Positions 17,884 through 26,157 of a stretch of 48,709 nt of DNA are shown here, piece after piece. Source of the stretch: Negativicutes bacterium (lineage in GTDB: Bacteria > Bacillota_C > Negativicutes > Sporomusales_B > JARLHX01). The notes under the pieces were generated by a model. The model saw nothing but the letters and a program-made list of their open reading frames with translations, had not been told where the DNA came from and made no database searches. The first letter of the stretch is position 1, and every line of letters starts with the position of its first letter. The stretch is from NCBI GenBank assembly GCA_031292015.1, contig JARLHY010000104.1, forward strand, positions 1 to 48,709, written 5' to 3'. Both the position numbers and the translations under genes were made by a program.

Positions 17884-18195
17884 CTACTTGCTACTGACAG
17901 TGTCGGTATCAATTTCATGTTTACAAAACGGACAAGCGATGTGATCTTTCAGGCTGGTACGCATGAAGCGATTACAACTTGGACAATAACCCTTTATCGT
18001 GGTATCTCTAAAAATGAACGGACTGGCAACCATAAAAAACAGCCCGGCGAAAATGAATACCGTACTAAGTAGCTTGAGGCCTAACAGAAACATCATTATA
18101 CCGCCGGTCAGGATTACTCCTCCTGCTTTTATTCCCTGTTTTAAGGCTTCTGTCTTTTTAAGCGGCGGAACAATCATCCACTTTGACTCTACCAT
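17884..18195 (-). CDS. small membrane protein with C-terminal zinc ribbon
   Basis: 103 residues. Two adjacent hydrophobic segments (about 25-40 and 42-62) are followed by a cytoplasmic zinc-ribbon with CPSC (71-74) and CPFC (88-91). I recognise no named family. ATG at 18195 has GAGGGGG about 10 bases upstream. It is convergent with tolC and may be the last gene of the short minus-strand group 18903-17884, although 61 bases separate it from the preceding gene. The fold suggests a membrane-anchored metal- or nucleic-acid-binding adaptor; its function is unknown. Confidence 0.7.
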   Translation of the reverse strand: MVESKWMIVPPLKKTEALKQGIKAGGVILTGGIMMFLLGLKLLSTVFIFAGLFFMVASPFIFRDTTIKGYCPSCNRFMRTSLKDHIACPFCKHEIDTDTVSSK

Positions 18196-18256
18196 AGGAG
18201 GAAACCCCCTCTACGATAAATTTCCACTATAACCCGGCCTTTCAGGGACAATCAAA

Positions 18257-18589
18257 TTACTTCTTCTTTGCTGCTTTCCCTCCTTTCTTTTGTCCAACTG
18301 TTTCCTTTTTCGGATTGCAAGTTTTGAACTCGTTCTCTCTTTTCAATAATTCATCCTGAATCAGCATTTGTTTAGCAGATAATTCTTCCAGTACCGACAT
18401 CTCGATACCCGGATTACACAGCCTCAGATATTTTTCAAATGCGTCCGGATATATGAATTGCTTTAGTCCATATTCTTCGGAAAACTGAATGGATAACATC
18501 TCCGCTTCCTGACTGATAACTTTTCCCTTGCCAAACAGGCAGTGTTCTATTTCTTCTGCTACTATATTCATCTCTTTCACCTCAAACAT
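18257..18589 (-). CDS. small protein of unknown function, lysine-rich tail
   Basis: 110 residues, charged, with no signal peptide. FGKGKVISQEAEMLSIQFSE followed by GLKQFIYPDAFEKYL resembles the small beta-barrel (Tudor-like) module found at helicase ends, and the protein ends in a Lys/Gly tail (KKGGKAAKKK) suited to nucleic-acid contact. This is a resemblance only. ATG at 18589 is preferred because GGGAGGGAG lies about 6 bases upstream. An alternative GTG at 18649 overlaps the previous stop as GTGA, which would give 20 more residues. It probably shares a transcript with 18646-18903 under MarR control. Confidence 0.65.
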   Translation of the reverse strand: MFEVKEMNIVAEEIEHCLFGKGKVISQEAEMLSIQFSEEYGLKQFIYPDAFEKYLRLCNPGIEMSVLEELSAKQMLIQDELLKRENEFKTCNPKKETVGQKKGGKAAKKK

Positions 18590-18645
18590 TTTAATCTCCC
18601 TCCCAGACCCTGTCAGCCCCGCTTTAACCAAAACTTCTATATTAT

Positions 18646-18903
18646 TCACCAGGGCTTGTGGCGGGAAAGTCGCATCTTATATCCCAGTCTTTCAAGCGCC
18701 AGACACGCCTCGAGAGTAAGAAAATCACCGCTATGTAACCCAGTAAGTACGCAAACAACCTGTTTCACCGGGTAATTCGCTCCCAGAATGCGGGCTGTGA
18801 ATGTCGTTTTCGTAATCCTTGCAGGTTCTACCTTACTCATTCTTTCCTCGACATCTTCCACCCCGAAATCATATTCCCGCCCGCCAATTGTGTGGATAAC
18901 CAT
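18646..18903 (-). CDS. small protein of unknown function downstream of marR
   Basis: 85 residues (MVIHTIGGREYDF...). It is soluble, with no recognised domain; a Cys-containing middle (VKQVVCVLTG) and a basic C-terminus (RLGYKMRLSRHKPW) are visible. ATG at 18903 is chosen because GGAG lies 9 bases before it; an ATG at 18918 has none. The promoter region at 18984-19004 carries a palindrome like that of marR, so MarR probably represses it. Its stop is 56 bases before the next gene's preferred start. Confidence 0.6.
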   Translation of the reverse strand: MVIHTIGGREYDFGVEDVEERMSKVEPARITKTTFTARILGANYPVKQVVCVLTGLHSGDFLTLEACLALERLGYKMRLSRHKPW

Positions 18904-18983
18904 AACGCAGCACTCCATTTCGAAACATTTATCGGTAATTTATGTAGCATGAAAATTGCCCTTTCATGAAGATATAAAGGAAA

Positions 18984-19004
18984 ATAGTTAGCCGGCTAAT
19001 TATA
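18984..19004 (-). promoter_or_regulatory. -10 box overlapped by MarR-type operator
   Basis: The dyad ATAGTTAGCC/GGCTAATTAT (18984-19003) pairs at 9 of 10 positions and matches the marR operator core at 17 of 20. On the minus strand TATAAT (19004-18999) lies at its edge, as in the marR promoter. No good -35 is seen. It lies about 80 bases before the small gene starting at 18903. Confidence 0.65.
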
Positions 19005-19029
19005 CAGGCAAAAAGATTCGTGGCTAACG

Positions 19030-19500
19030 TCAATCCGTTTTTATTTTTCGCAGCAACCGAACCAACTCATTTCGTTCATTTTCTGTCAAGCTGCTCATTA
19101 AACGGGCGGTACGCAAAAAATGTTCCGGCAGGATTTCATCCATAAAGCTGCGTCCTTTCTCTGTGAGGGCGATGAACTTTCCTCGCCCGTCGGCGGAATC
19201 GGAAAATGTATAAGCAAGACCGTCCCGAATCATCCGCTGCAGCATCGCACTGATGGTAGCCCGTGTCACGCATGCCCTTTCCGCCAGTTTGGACGGGGCC
19301 ATGCCTTTTGGCGATTGGTAGAGGATAATCATTACCGTCAATTTACCATCGGAAATTTTATTTTTCTTTTCCAATACATCAAATATGGAATGCTGTATTT
19401 CAAGGAAAGCCCGCAAAAATTGCAGCAGCACTTCCACGGACGAGACATCAATTTCCGGGATCAGCTTTGCAAACTGCAGCAAAGCCTCACGAGTCGGCAT
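19030..19500 (-). CDS. MarR family repressor
   Basis: At least 156 residues. The winged helix is clear (KLTVMIILYQSPKGMAPSKL, ACVTRATISAMLQRMIRDGL, DGRGKFIALTEKGRSFMDEI), flanked by dimerisation helices. ATG at 19500 has only a weak purine tract (AAGAGAG) before it. The strong AAAGGAGG (19536-19529) is placed 7 bases before an in-frame CTG at 19521, so initiation at CTG (163 residues) is possible. Any start upstream of about 19558 is excluded because the promoter and operator lie there. It probably represses itself and the two small genes that follow. Confidence 0.88.
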   Translation of the reverse strand: MPTREALLQFAKLIPEIDVSSVEVLLQFLRAFLEIQHSIFDVLEKKNKISDGKLTVMIILYQSPKGMAPSKLAERACVTRATISAMLQRMIRDGLAYTFSDSADGRGKFIALTEKGRSFMDEILPEHFLRTARLMSSLTENERNELVRLLRKIKTD

Positions 19501-19539
19501 CTCTCTCTTACCGATATCCAGAACAGTTCCTCCTTTAAC

Positions 19540-19567
19540 AATTATAGTTAGTCGACTAACTATAATT
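19540..19567. promoter_or_regulatory. MarR operator (28-bp perfect palindrome)
   Basis: Each half is AATTATAGTTAGTC, so all 28 bp are self-complementary. It overlaps the -10 box and the expected start site of the marR promoter. A diverged copy lies at 18984-19003. Confidence 0.8.
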
Positions 19568-19593
19568 ATAAGGCAGATAGCGACATTTGTCAA
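19565..19593 (-). promoter_or_regulatory. consensus sigma-A promoter of marR
   Basis: TTGACA (19593-19588) and TATAAT (19570-19565) are both perfect and 17 bases apart on the minus strand. Such a strong promoter needs tight repression, supplied by the overlapping palindrome. Confidence 0.88.
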
Positions 19594-19739
19594 AATATTA
19601 TGAACTTAGTCGGGGATCGGCCCTGCGGCAATCACGCGCCAGGCGATAGCACTCCCATGAGCCGGGACACGAATTTCGAACCGATTCAGCCAGAAATAAA
19701 CCTGCTGAACCCTGTTAAAAGAGCTTGCCAGTCAAAAGC

Positions 19740-19772
19740 AAAAATCCCGCGAGGAGCGCTCACGGGATTTTT
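19740..19772 (-). terminator. intrinsic terminator of the region-3 operon
   Basis: AAAAATCCCG and CGGGATTTTT pair over 10 bp around a 13-base loop, giving a T-run on the minus strand, 15 bases after the esterase stop. The 146 bases from here to the marR promoter contain minor inverted repeats but no gene I recognise. Confidence 0.82.
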
Positions 19773-19787
19773 CGGTCATTTCCTATG

Positions 19788-21449
19788 CTATCTTATTTCA
19801 ACTGACGCTCCGTCCTGCTTTTTGTAGCGGGCGAAAAACTCGACCCAGACCTTTTCGGGAAGTTCGTTCGGCATGCCATGAACGATGTTCTTTTCGTCGG
19901 TAAATCTTATTTCCACAGAGCCGCTTTTATAGATTCTGGTCACGAGGTTGCCGCTTATTCCCAAAATCGAATCTGATGTTACGACAGGAATTTCGTCCGG
20001 ACCGCACCCGGCAAGCCCCTTCCAGAAATCCAGCAATACCAGCATGTCTTTATCAAAATGACGCACAGGAATATTTTCATCTTTTTCGCCAAGGCCAAGC
20101 CACACCGGGACAGGTTTTACAACAGCCGGGTCGGCGTCTTTCCCCGGATTGGCCGGAGCGCTGAAGCCGGCAATAGCTGTTATCTTTTCCGGATATTTCA
20201 TGGCCATGGTGTTAACCATTCTGCAGCCGTTGGAAAAGCCGGTGAGATAGATCTTGCCGCTGTCTATTCTGTAGTTCTTGCCATCAACGGTGATACCGTT
20301 GGCGACGAACTCATCGATACGCCCGGAAAAATATTCAAGATCTCGGATTTTTCCGTCCCAGTTTCCCACATCCCAGCGATTATTGACGCCGGTGGGCGAA
20401 TAGAGAATAAAGTTGTATTTCTCGGCTATTTTCCACCATTCGGTCTGGTCGGCGTGGTATTCACCGTTTGCTGTCACGCCGTGAAACAGCATGACAACCG
20501 GAACCGGAGCCGCTATTTTACCGGTTTTGACCTGCGAGGGAATGTAAACAAAGGCTTCACGGGAAAGGTTGTTGATGGTATCCTGCTCAACGATCCTGAC
20601 CAGCCCGATGTCAGCCGCAACCTTCCTGGCCCTCAGCGTACCTTGGCCTTCAATCGTGGCCCATCGCCGGACTGTGTTGAACAGGTCATTCCATACGAAC
20701 CGGCTGGCTTCAGGGCCGCTGGCCTGTTTTGTGACCAGCCTGATGTAATTTGTCTTCGTAAAGTCCTCATTCCATGGCGCGCCGCCCTGCTTAAAGTATT
20801 TCACCTCATTCGTCCCTGCTTTCGCTGCAGTAACCCCGTTTGCGTTCTTAAAATATTCCACTGTTTGCTGGTCGAAAGTACCGCTTGCGCTCAGCATGAG
20901 CACCGGCAGGGGCTGGTTCGCCGGTTTCAGGGCGCCGAGGTCAGCCGCAGGAGCATTGACCGTCGCAAGCGCGGCAAACCTGGCGGTATCCTGGACGGCC
21001 CATTCAGCGGCCAGTTTGCCGCCGGCACCGGTACCGACTATGTAGCGCGAAGCCGAAGCAATCGAATATGTGCCGCTGGTGCAATTACCGTACAACTCCC
21101 GCAAGAAGGCGATATCCTCCAGGGACCACACCCCGTTTTGAGGGTCGGGGAATATGGCGATACCGCCATCCTTCTCGGCAATTTCGATCCAGTCGCCGGT
21201 CATTGCCACGTCTTTTCCGGTCTGTCCGTTGTCGCCCAAAACAATAATCAGGCGCGTTCCCTTCCCCGGAACATATTCGCTTGATCTGTATTCATACCAG
21301 GACCGCGCTCCCACCGAGCCGTTAAAAACCTTACTGACCTGAATACCGGCAGGCTCCGCGGCATACGCTTTCATCCCAGCGCCCAGCTGCAAAACAGCCA
21401 GCGCCGCAACAAGCATGACAAGGACGAATTTCCCGAACCATCTCGGCAT
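19788..21449 (-). CDS. exported PHB-depolymerase-like esterase with two alpha/beta-hydrolase halves
   Basis: 553 residues with a signal peptide (cleavage after AYA, residue 30). The C-terminal half is an intact LpqC/PHB-depolymerase-type esterase: LFHGV (321-325), nucleophile S406 in GFSNG, candidate Asp D457 in GEKDEN, and His in VHGMP. The N-terminal half looks like a second hydrolase fold in which the nucleophile elbow is GTGAG (139-143), with Gly in place of Ser, so it is probably inactive. ATG at 21449 follows GAGAGGA. As last gene of the sigma-54-started run, it may release the acid imported by the DASS carriers by cleaving an ester outside the cytoplasmic membrane. Confidence 0.85.
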   Translation of the reverse strand: MPRWFGKFVLVMLVAALAVLQLGAGMKAYAAEPAGIQVSKVFNGSVGARSWYEYRSSEYVPGKGTRLIIVLGDNGQTGKDVAMTGDWIEIAEKDGGIAIFPDPQNGVWSLEDIAFLRELYGNCTSGTYSIASASRYIVGTGAGGKLAAEWAVQDTARFAALATVNAPAADLGALKPANQPLPVLMLSASGTFDQQTVEYFKNANGVTAAKAGTNEVKYFKQGGAPWNEDFTKTNYIRLVTKQASGPEASRFVWNDLFNTVRRWATIEGQGTLRARKVAADIGLVRIVEQDTINNLSREAFVYIPSQVKTGKIAAPVPVVMLFHGVTANGEYHADQTEWWKIAEKYNFILYSPTGVNNRWDVGNWDGKIRDLEYFSGRIDEFVANGITVDGKNYRIDSGKIYLTGFSNGCRMVNTMAMKYPEKITAIAGFSAPANPGKDADPAVVKPVPVWLGLGEKDENIPVRHFDKDMLVLLDFWKGLAGCGPDEIPVVTSDSILGISGNLVTRIYKSGSVEIRFTDEKNIVHGMPNELPEKVWVEFFARYKKQDGASVEIR

Positions 21450-21540
21450 ACTTTCCTCTCCTCTTCTTGCTGATATTGTACTTATCTCCAACTGACCCCT
21501 GCCCCGGAGGTATTATTCGCCGGGTTGGTGTGACCGGTCT

Positions 21541-22317
21541 TCAGCGGGCGGGCTCCAACCCTTGTTTTATGATGACCGGACGGGCCTCGGACGAGAGGAA
21601 AAACCGGACTAATTTTTCGCCTTCCGCCAGTTCTTTTGAACCAACGGCGACACCAACCGAAAACACGGTGACTTTCTGCAGTTCATCAGGTATTGGGCCG
21701 ACAAAATCGATCCCAGGTATCGCCAACAGCTCGCTGACCTGCTGAAATCCTATTTCCAGGTCTCCTCTGGCAACCCAGGAGCCGACACGGTCTTTTACGA
21801 TCAGCTTCGACTTGTCTTTAATCGTTTCCCAGATACCCAGCCTGGGGAAAAGCTGTTCGGAGAGATAGGTGCCGCTGGCACTGGCCGAATAACCTATCGA
21901 TTTGGCGTCAAGCAAGGTGCGAATGAAAGCATCGGTTGTGCTGATGTCGGGTTTGGGAGCACCGGCCCGAACCGCCATTCCGATTTTCGACAGGACGAGA
22001 TCAACACGACTGCCGGGAACGACAAGCCCCTCCTCAATCAGTTTATCAAGCTCGGAGCCGGCCATGATTACAAGGTCCGCTTCCTCGCCCCGTTTCAGTC
22101 TGGCGGGAATGGCGGTCGGCGAAGACCCCATCGACGACCCCGATATCAGAATGATTTTGTTTTCGGTGGTCCGCTCGTAGAGCGGGGCCAGTTCCTCCAG
22201 CGCGGAATAAAATCCTCCCGAACTCATAACTTTGACTTCAGCCGCCTGCACATAACCACTCATCAACAACACCACCATCATCAAAATTAATGATACCTTA
22301 ACCGCTTTCAGAGTCAT
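21541..22317 (-). CDS. ModA-like extracytoplasmic substrate-binding protein
   Basis: 258 residues with a signal peptide (cleavage after VQA, residue 25). The type II binding-protein fold is seen in VMSSGGFYSALEELAPLYE, ISGSSMGSSPTAIPARLKRGE, ADLVIMAGSELDKL and SIGYSASASGTYLSE, a ModA-type layout. No ABC permease or ATPase accompanies it; instead it lies 36 bases after a DASS carrier gene. It is therefore less likely to serve molybdate uptake than to bind the organic anion of this cluster, or to act as a sensor. AAGGAG lies 7 bases before the ATG. Confidence 0.85.
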   Translation of the reverse strand: MTLKAVKVSLILMMVVLLMSGYVQAAEVKVMSSGGFYSALEELAPLYERTTENKIILISGSSMGSSPTAIPARLKRGEEADLVIMAGSELDKLIEEGLVVPGSRVDLVLSKIGMAVRAGAPKPDISTTDAFIRTLLDAKSIGYSASASGTYLSEQLFPRLGIWETIKDKSKLIVKDRVGSWVARGDLEIGFQQVSELLAIPGIDFVGPIPDELQKVTVFSVGVAVGSKELAEGEKLVRFFLSSEARPVIIKQGLEPAR

Positions 22318-22353
22318 GCGATCACTCCTTTTTATATTCGGCCGGCTGCCGGC

Positions 22354-23757
22354 CTACCAAAGCCCCAGGACTTTCCACCAGGCTAAGCCCACTATGAAAT
22401 AGATGGTCAACCCGACGACTGTTACGATGTGGCCTATCTTCCACCAGGTTCCCTGATCCACGTATCCGGCGCCGAATAACACCGGGCCCACGGCGTTGCC
22501 GTAATGGGTCATCAGGCTTGCAATCTGGGCCGATGCAGCGCACAGCAGCAGCAGCGGAAGCGCCGGCAATTTCGCGGCTGCCCCCATGGTGAATATCACC
22601 GGAATAAAGGTCACGACAAAGGCAATGGTTGAGGCGAAAAAGTAGCGCACGATGACAGTCAGAAAAATCAGTCCGGCAAGTATGACTAAACTGTTCATGC
22701 CTGCAAGGTTGAGGTTTTGCTCGAATACCTTTCCCAGCCAGGCAAAAAACTTGGCGTCGTTCAGGCCGTTCGCCAATGAAATGATGCCGGCATACCAGAT
22801 GAAGGTGCTCCAGGCGCTCTTGCACTGCAGAACCTTCTCCCACGATATTACTCCTGTCAACAGGCAAAGCGACAGCATACCGAGAGCGACAGCGGTGGAA
22901 TCGATCCGGGTTATTGTTCCAGTCGCCCAACCCACAACGGCCAGAATGAAAAGTATTCCCAGGGTTTTTTCCCGCCGGCTCATTGCTCCCAGCTTACGAT
23001 AGCCGTCCTCGGCGATGGCCTTATTGCTCACTTCCTTGATATCGGGCGGGTAAATCGTATAGACCAGATAAGGCACAAGCAGCAGGCACAGCGAGCCTGG
23101 CACACACATGGCGACGGCCCACTGCATCCAGGAGATGTCGGCATGCATGATATTGTTCGTCAGCTTTATCATCATCGGCATGATGGCTCCCGCTGTGACG
23201 AACATGGTACCGGTGATCAGGCTGTTCTGGTACATCAACACCATGAGGAAAGAGCCGATACGCCGCGGATTGGAATCAGGCCGGGAGTCGAGCGTGACGG
23301 CAAGGCTTTGAAATATCGGATACACCAGGCCACCTGTCCTGGCAGTGTTGGAAGGTATTGCCGGGGACAGAATGAGGTCGGTGAGGGTCGAGATATAGCC
23401 CAGGCGCAAACTGGACTTGCCAAACTTGTCAATAAGAAAATAGGCGATCCTGCTGCCGAGCCCGGTCTCGACAAAGCACTGTCCGATGATGAATGCCGTG
23501 AAGACCAGCCACGGGGTCGTTTCGCCAAAGGCTCCCAGCGCGGCGTGGATTTGCCTGAAGAATAACGCGGCCGCGGCCATGGCGGCAAGAAGAACGACAG
23601 GTTCTGAAGCCGGTTTCAGGATGATGCCGAGAACCGCGCCCAGATAGACGGCCAGCAGCTGCCAGGCCAACAATGTCAGCCCCTGGGGAACAGGCAGCAG
23701 CAGCACCAGCACCGGCACCGCGACGCATATGGTGCCCTTGAAAAGTTTCCCGCGCAT
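22354..23757 (-). CDS. DASS family dicarboxylate:sodium symporter/antiporter, copy 1
   Basis: 467 residues, about 12 membrane helices. The classical SNT signature is present (ILSPAIPSNTARTGGLVYP), as in bacterial 2-oxoglutarate/malate, citrate and tartrate exchangers, together with the second-half loop RYFFASTIAFVVTFIPV. ATG at 23757 follows AGGAG by 8 bases. It lies 115 bases after the sigma-54 regulator and is a close paralogue of the carrier at 27036-28436. It probably imports a C4- to C6-dicarboxylate. Confidence 0.92.
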   Translation of the reverse strand: MRGKLFKGTICVAVPVLVLLLPVPQGLTLLAWQLLAVYLGAVLGIILKPASEPVVLLAAMAAAALFFRQIHAALGAFGETTPWLVFTAFIIGQCFVETGLGSRIAYFLIDKFGKSSLRLGYISTLTDLILSPAIPSNTARTGGLVYPIFQSLAVTLDSRPDSNPRRIGSFLMVLMYQNSLITGTMFVTAGAIMPMMIKLTNNIMHADISWMQWAVAMCVPGSLCLLLVPYLVYTIYPPDIKEVSNKAIAEDGYRKLGAMSRREKTLGILFILAVVGWATGTITRIDSTAVALGMLSLCLLTGVISWEKVLQCKSAWSTFIWYAGIISLANGLNDAKFFAWLGKVFEQNLNLAGMNSLVILAGLIFLTVIVRYFFASTIAFVVTFIPVIFTMGAAAKLPALPLLLLCAASAQIASLMTHYGNAVGPVLFGAGYVDQGTWWKIGHIVTVVGLTIYFIVGLAWWKVLGLW

Positions 23758-23872
23758 CTTTTCATCTCCTCTCGACCTAGTAAGCAGACAGCCCCATTAA
23801 ATCAGGGAAGAGAATGCTTGAAAAGCAAAAAACGATCTCCTCTTCAGCCAGGCGGGCTGAGAAACTCTTTTG

Positions 23873-25942
23873 CTACCTTGCTCTAGCCAAAAGCTCCAAG
23901 CCTTTTGGCGTAATGCGGGTACCCTGCCGGGTAGTTCCTGTCTGGGTATAGCCCCTATTCTTCAGCCGGACAAGACAGCGCTTTATGATATTCTCCGAAA
24001 CATCGGCCCTGCCTTGAAGTCTTTTTAGCAACCCCTGCCAGCCGATACCGCTGCCGGCACTGGTAGCTTCGGATATCTCGGCAAGAAGCAGCTGCGTCAG
24101 GTCGGATGCCGGAAGATCAGTGATTTCGGGTTCGGCCGGGTCAGGCGAATGTCCGGCAGGCATAACCTGTTCCCGGAAAAAGTAAAGAGGCAGATCGTTC
24201 TTTTGGGCAACCTGTCCGCTGCCAAGGAGGCTGCAGAGATACCTCACCGTATTTTGAATTTCCCGCACATTACCCGGCCATGCGTAATTCTCAAGGAATT
24301 TTGCCAGTTCGCCGCTTAGCTGCAATTGACGGCGATAGTACTTTTCGGCAAAATATTCTACCATCAGTAAGATATCCTGCGGCCGCTGCCTAAGCGGCGG
24401 AATGTTCACCGGCAGCGTGCAAAGCCGATAAAACAGGTCATAACGGAACGTTCCCTGCCTGACCATTTCCTCCAGCCGCTGATTGGCGGCGGCAATGATC
24501 CTGACATCCACCGGCACCACGAAACCGCTGCCGACCCGCCTTACCTCGCGTTCCTCCAGAACTCGCAGCAATCGCTTCTGAACATCAAGGGACGCACTGC
24601 CGATTTCGTCAAGAAACATCGTGCCGGTGTGAGCTTCCTCGAACAGTCCGGGCTTGCCGCCTTTTTTCGCCCCAGTAAACGCGCCGTCCTCATAGCCGAA
24701 CAACTCGCTTTCCACCAGATTCTCCGGCATGGCGGCGAAATTCACGGCAACAAAAGGACCCTTTCGATGAGACGACGCGTTATGGATCGCCTGGGCGAAA
24801 ACCTCCTTTCCTGTCCCGCTTTCCCCCTCCAGTAAAATGGTAAGGTCGGTCTGGGCAAACTTTTTGGCAAGGGCGACTGCATGGGCAAGCGCTTCCGACC
24901 GCCCAACTATGTTGTTGAAGGTATATTTCGCGAAATTGCCCTTCTTCCTAAGCTCCCGCCGCACCTCGGTTTCAAGCTCCTGGACTTCCTTGACAGGCCG
25001 GATAATAGCCACAACCCCCAAAACACCGTTGTCAGAGCCGGCAATCACGTTAGCGTTTATAACATAATAATTATCCTCAATCTTTACCACCCGATGGCGA
25101 AAGCCCACGCCGGTCTTAAGGCATTCCCTGAAATCAATGCCGGGAACAATATCGGCAAGGTTGCGGCCGGCGGCTTCCTCCGCCGTTACCTGCAGGAGCT
25201 TTTCGGCAGCAGGATTAAAGACCATAACATTGCAGCTTGCTTCCACCGCTATAATTGCCTCGTCCACGGTATCCAGAATCACTTCCAGCCGTTTTCTCAG
25301 CGCCTCATTGACCTTGCCGAAGTCACGGATCCGTACGGTATTGTTTACAATAGCCTCCAGATAAAAGTGATACATATCGTTCAGCAGGGTCATGGGCATA
25401 TCCAGATATTTCAATATCTCGGCGAAGGTCGATAAATCAATGCCCTTTCCACCCAGATCGATAATCCGTTCAATCTGGCGGGGAACAAGATAGGCCAGTC
25501 CTGTGGTAATGGCAATTTCCACACCTTCAGGCAACGCGTCCAACGTTCCGGGGTAATAACGAAAATACTCGAAATGCCTGAACCCCAGATTGTCCAGAAT
25601 CTCGATGGTATTCCCGGCCGTTTCTTCGGTGGTGCCGACAACCAGCACCCTGCTGGTCGGCTCCAGGTCGAAGAGTTTATCCAGGGCAACGGCGCTGATG
25701 ATCCGGTTGGCCTTTAAGACAGGCGTTCCCGCCGGCAGATAGCTGCGAACCGAGTCGAGCACCGTCTGATTGGAACAGATAAAAATGTCGGCATTTTCAA
25801 AGTCGGGGGGAGGAACCTGCCGATGATTCAGGCACCATACTGTGACAACGACATAGTGGCCCAAAAACTCCGCCAGCTGATGTTCGATATAGCTGCAGGT
25901 CGCCTCGGTGTGGCCGATAAACCCGACCTTCTTTTTATTCAC
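23873..25942 (-). CDS. sigma-54-dependent activator with PrpR-like sensor, PAS and AAA+ domains
   Basis: 689 residues. An N-terminal sensor resembling PrpR_N (about 1-205) is followed by PAS (about 218-320) and an AAA+ domain with Walker A GESGTGKE (373-380), the sigma-54 contact GAFTGA (420-425) and Walker B FLDEIG (443-448). The C-terminus does not end in the usual Fis helix-turn-helix. It has a winged-helix-like segment (NIIKRCLVRLKNRGYTQTG, then ITPKGLELL). GTG at 25942 is chosen for GGGAGGG 5 bases upstream. It sits in the run that starts at a consensus -24/-12 promoter at 31478-31493, its likely target. Confidence 0.93.
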   Translation of the reverse strand: MNKKKVGFIGHTEATCSYIEHQLAEFLGHYVVVTVWCLNHRQVPPPDFENADIFICSNQTVLDSVRSYLPAGTPVLKANRIISAVALDKLFDLEPTSRVLVVGTTEETAGNTIEILDNLGFRHFEYFRYYPGTLDALPEGVEIAITTGLAYLVPRQIERIIDLGGKGIDLSTFAEILKYLDMPMTLLNDMYHFYLEAIVNNTVRIRDFGKVNEALRKRLEVILDTVDEAIIAVEASCNVMVFNPAAEKLLQVTAEEAAGRNLADIVPGIDFRECLKTGVGFRHRVVKIEDNYYVINANVIAGSDNGVLGVVAIIRPVKEVQELETEVRRELRKKGNFAKYTFNNIVGRSEALAHAVALAKKFAQTDLTILLEGESGTGKEVFAQAIHNASSHRKGPFVAVNFAAMPENLVESELFGYEDGAFTGAKKGGKPGLFEEAHTGTMFLDEIGSASLDVQKRLLRVLEEREVRRVGSGFVVPVDVRIIAAANQRLEEMVRQGTFRYDLFYRLCTLPVNIPPLRQRPQDILLMVEYFAEKYYRRQLQLSGELAKFLENYAWPGNVREIQNTVRYLCSLLGSGQVAQKNDLPLYFFREQVMPAGHSPDPAEPEITDLPASDLTQLLLAEISEATSAGSGIGWQGLLKRLQGRADVSENIIKRCLVRLKNRGYTQTGTTRQGTRITPKGLELLARAR

Positions 25943-26003
25943 GATAGCCCTCCCTGGTGAATACTCATACTTTAATTGTAACGATAAAGCACAAATAATA
26001 GAA

Positions 26004-26022
26004 GCCGGACTTTTTGTCCGGC
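26004..26022 (-). terminator. weak intrinsic terminator after the SDR gene
   Basis: GCCGGAC, five T, GTCCGGC form a 7-bp GC-rich hairpin 136 bases after the SDR stop. On the minus strand it is followed by TTCTATTATTTG, only moderately T-rich, so it may attenuate rather than stop transcription into the regulator gene. Confidence 0.5.
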
Positions 26023-26157
26023 CCCTTACGCGCGTTAACCCGCCGCATGGCTCCAAATTGCGAAGGATGCCGCCACGCAGAAAGAAAGCAGCTCGCCCGG
26101 ATCACTCCGCAGGAACGAAACCGAGTCAAAATCCGCGAAACTTTTTATGAATAAAGC

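Noticed and set aside
19600..19740. Possible riboswitch or tRNA between the esterase terminator and marR
   Set aside because: Short stems can be drawn, but no known riboswitch core or tRNA cloverleaf fits on either strand.
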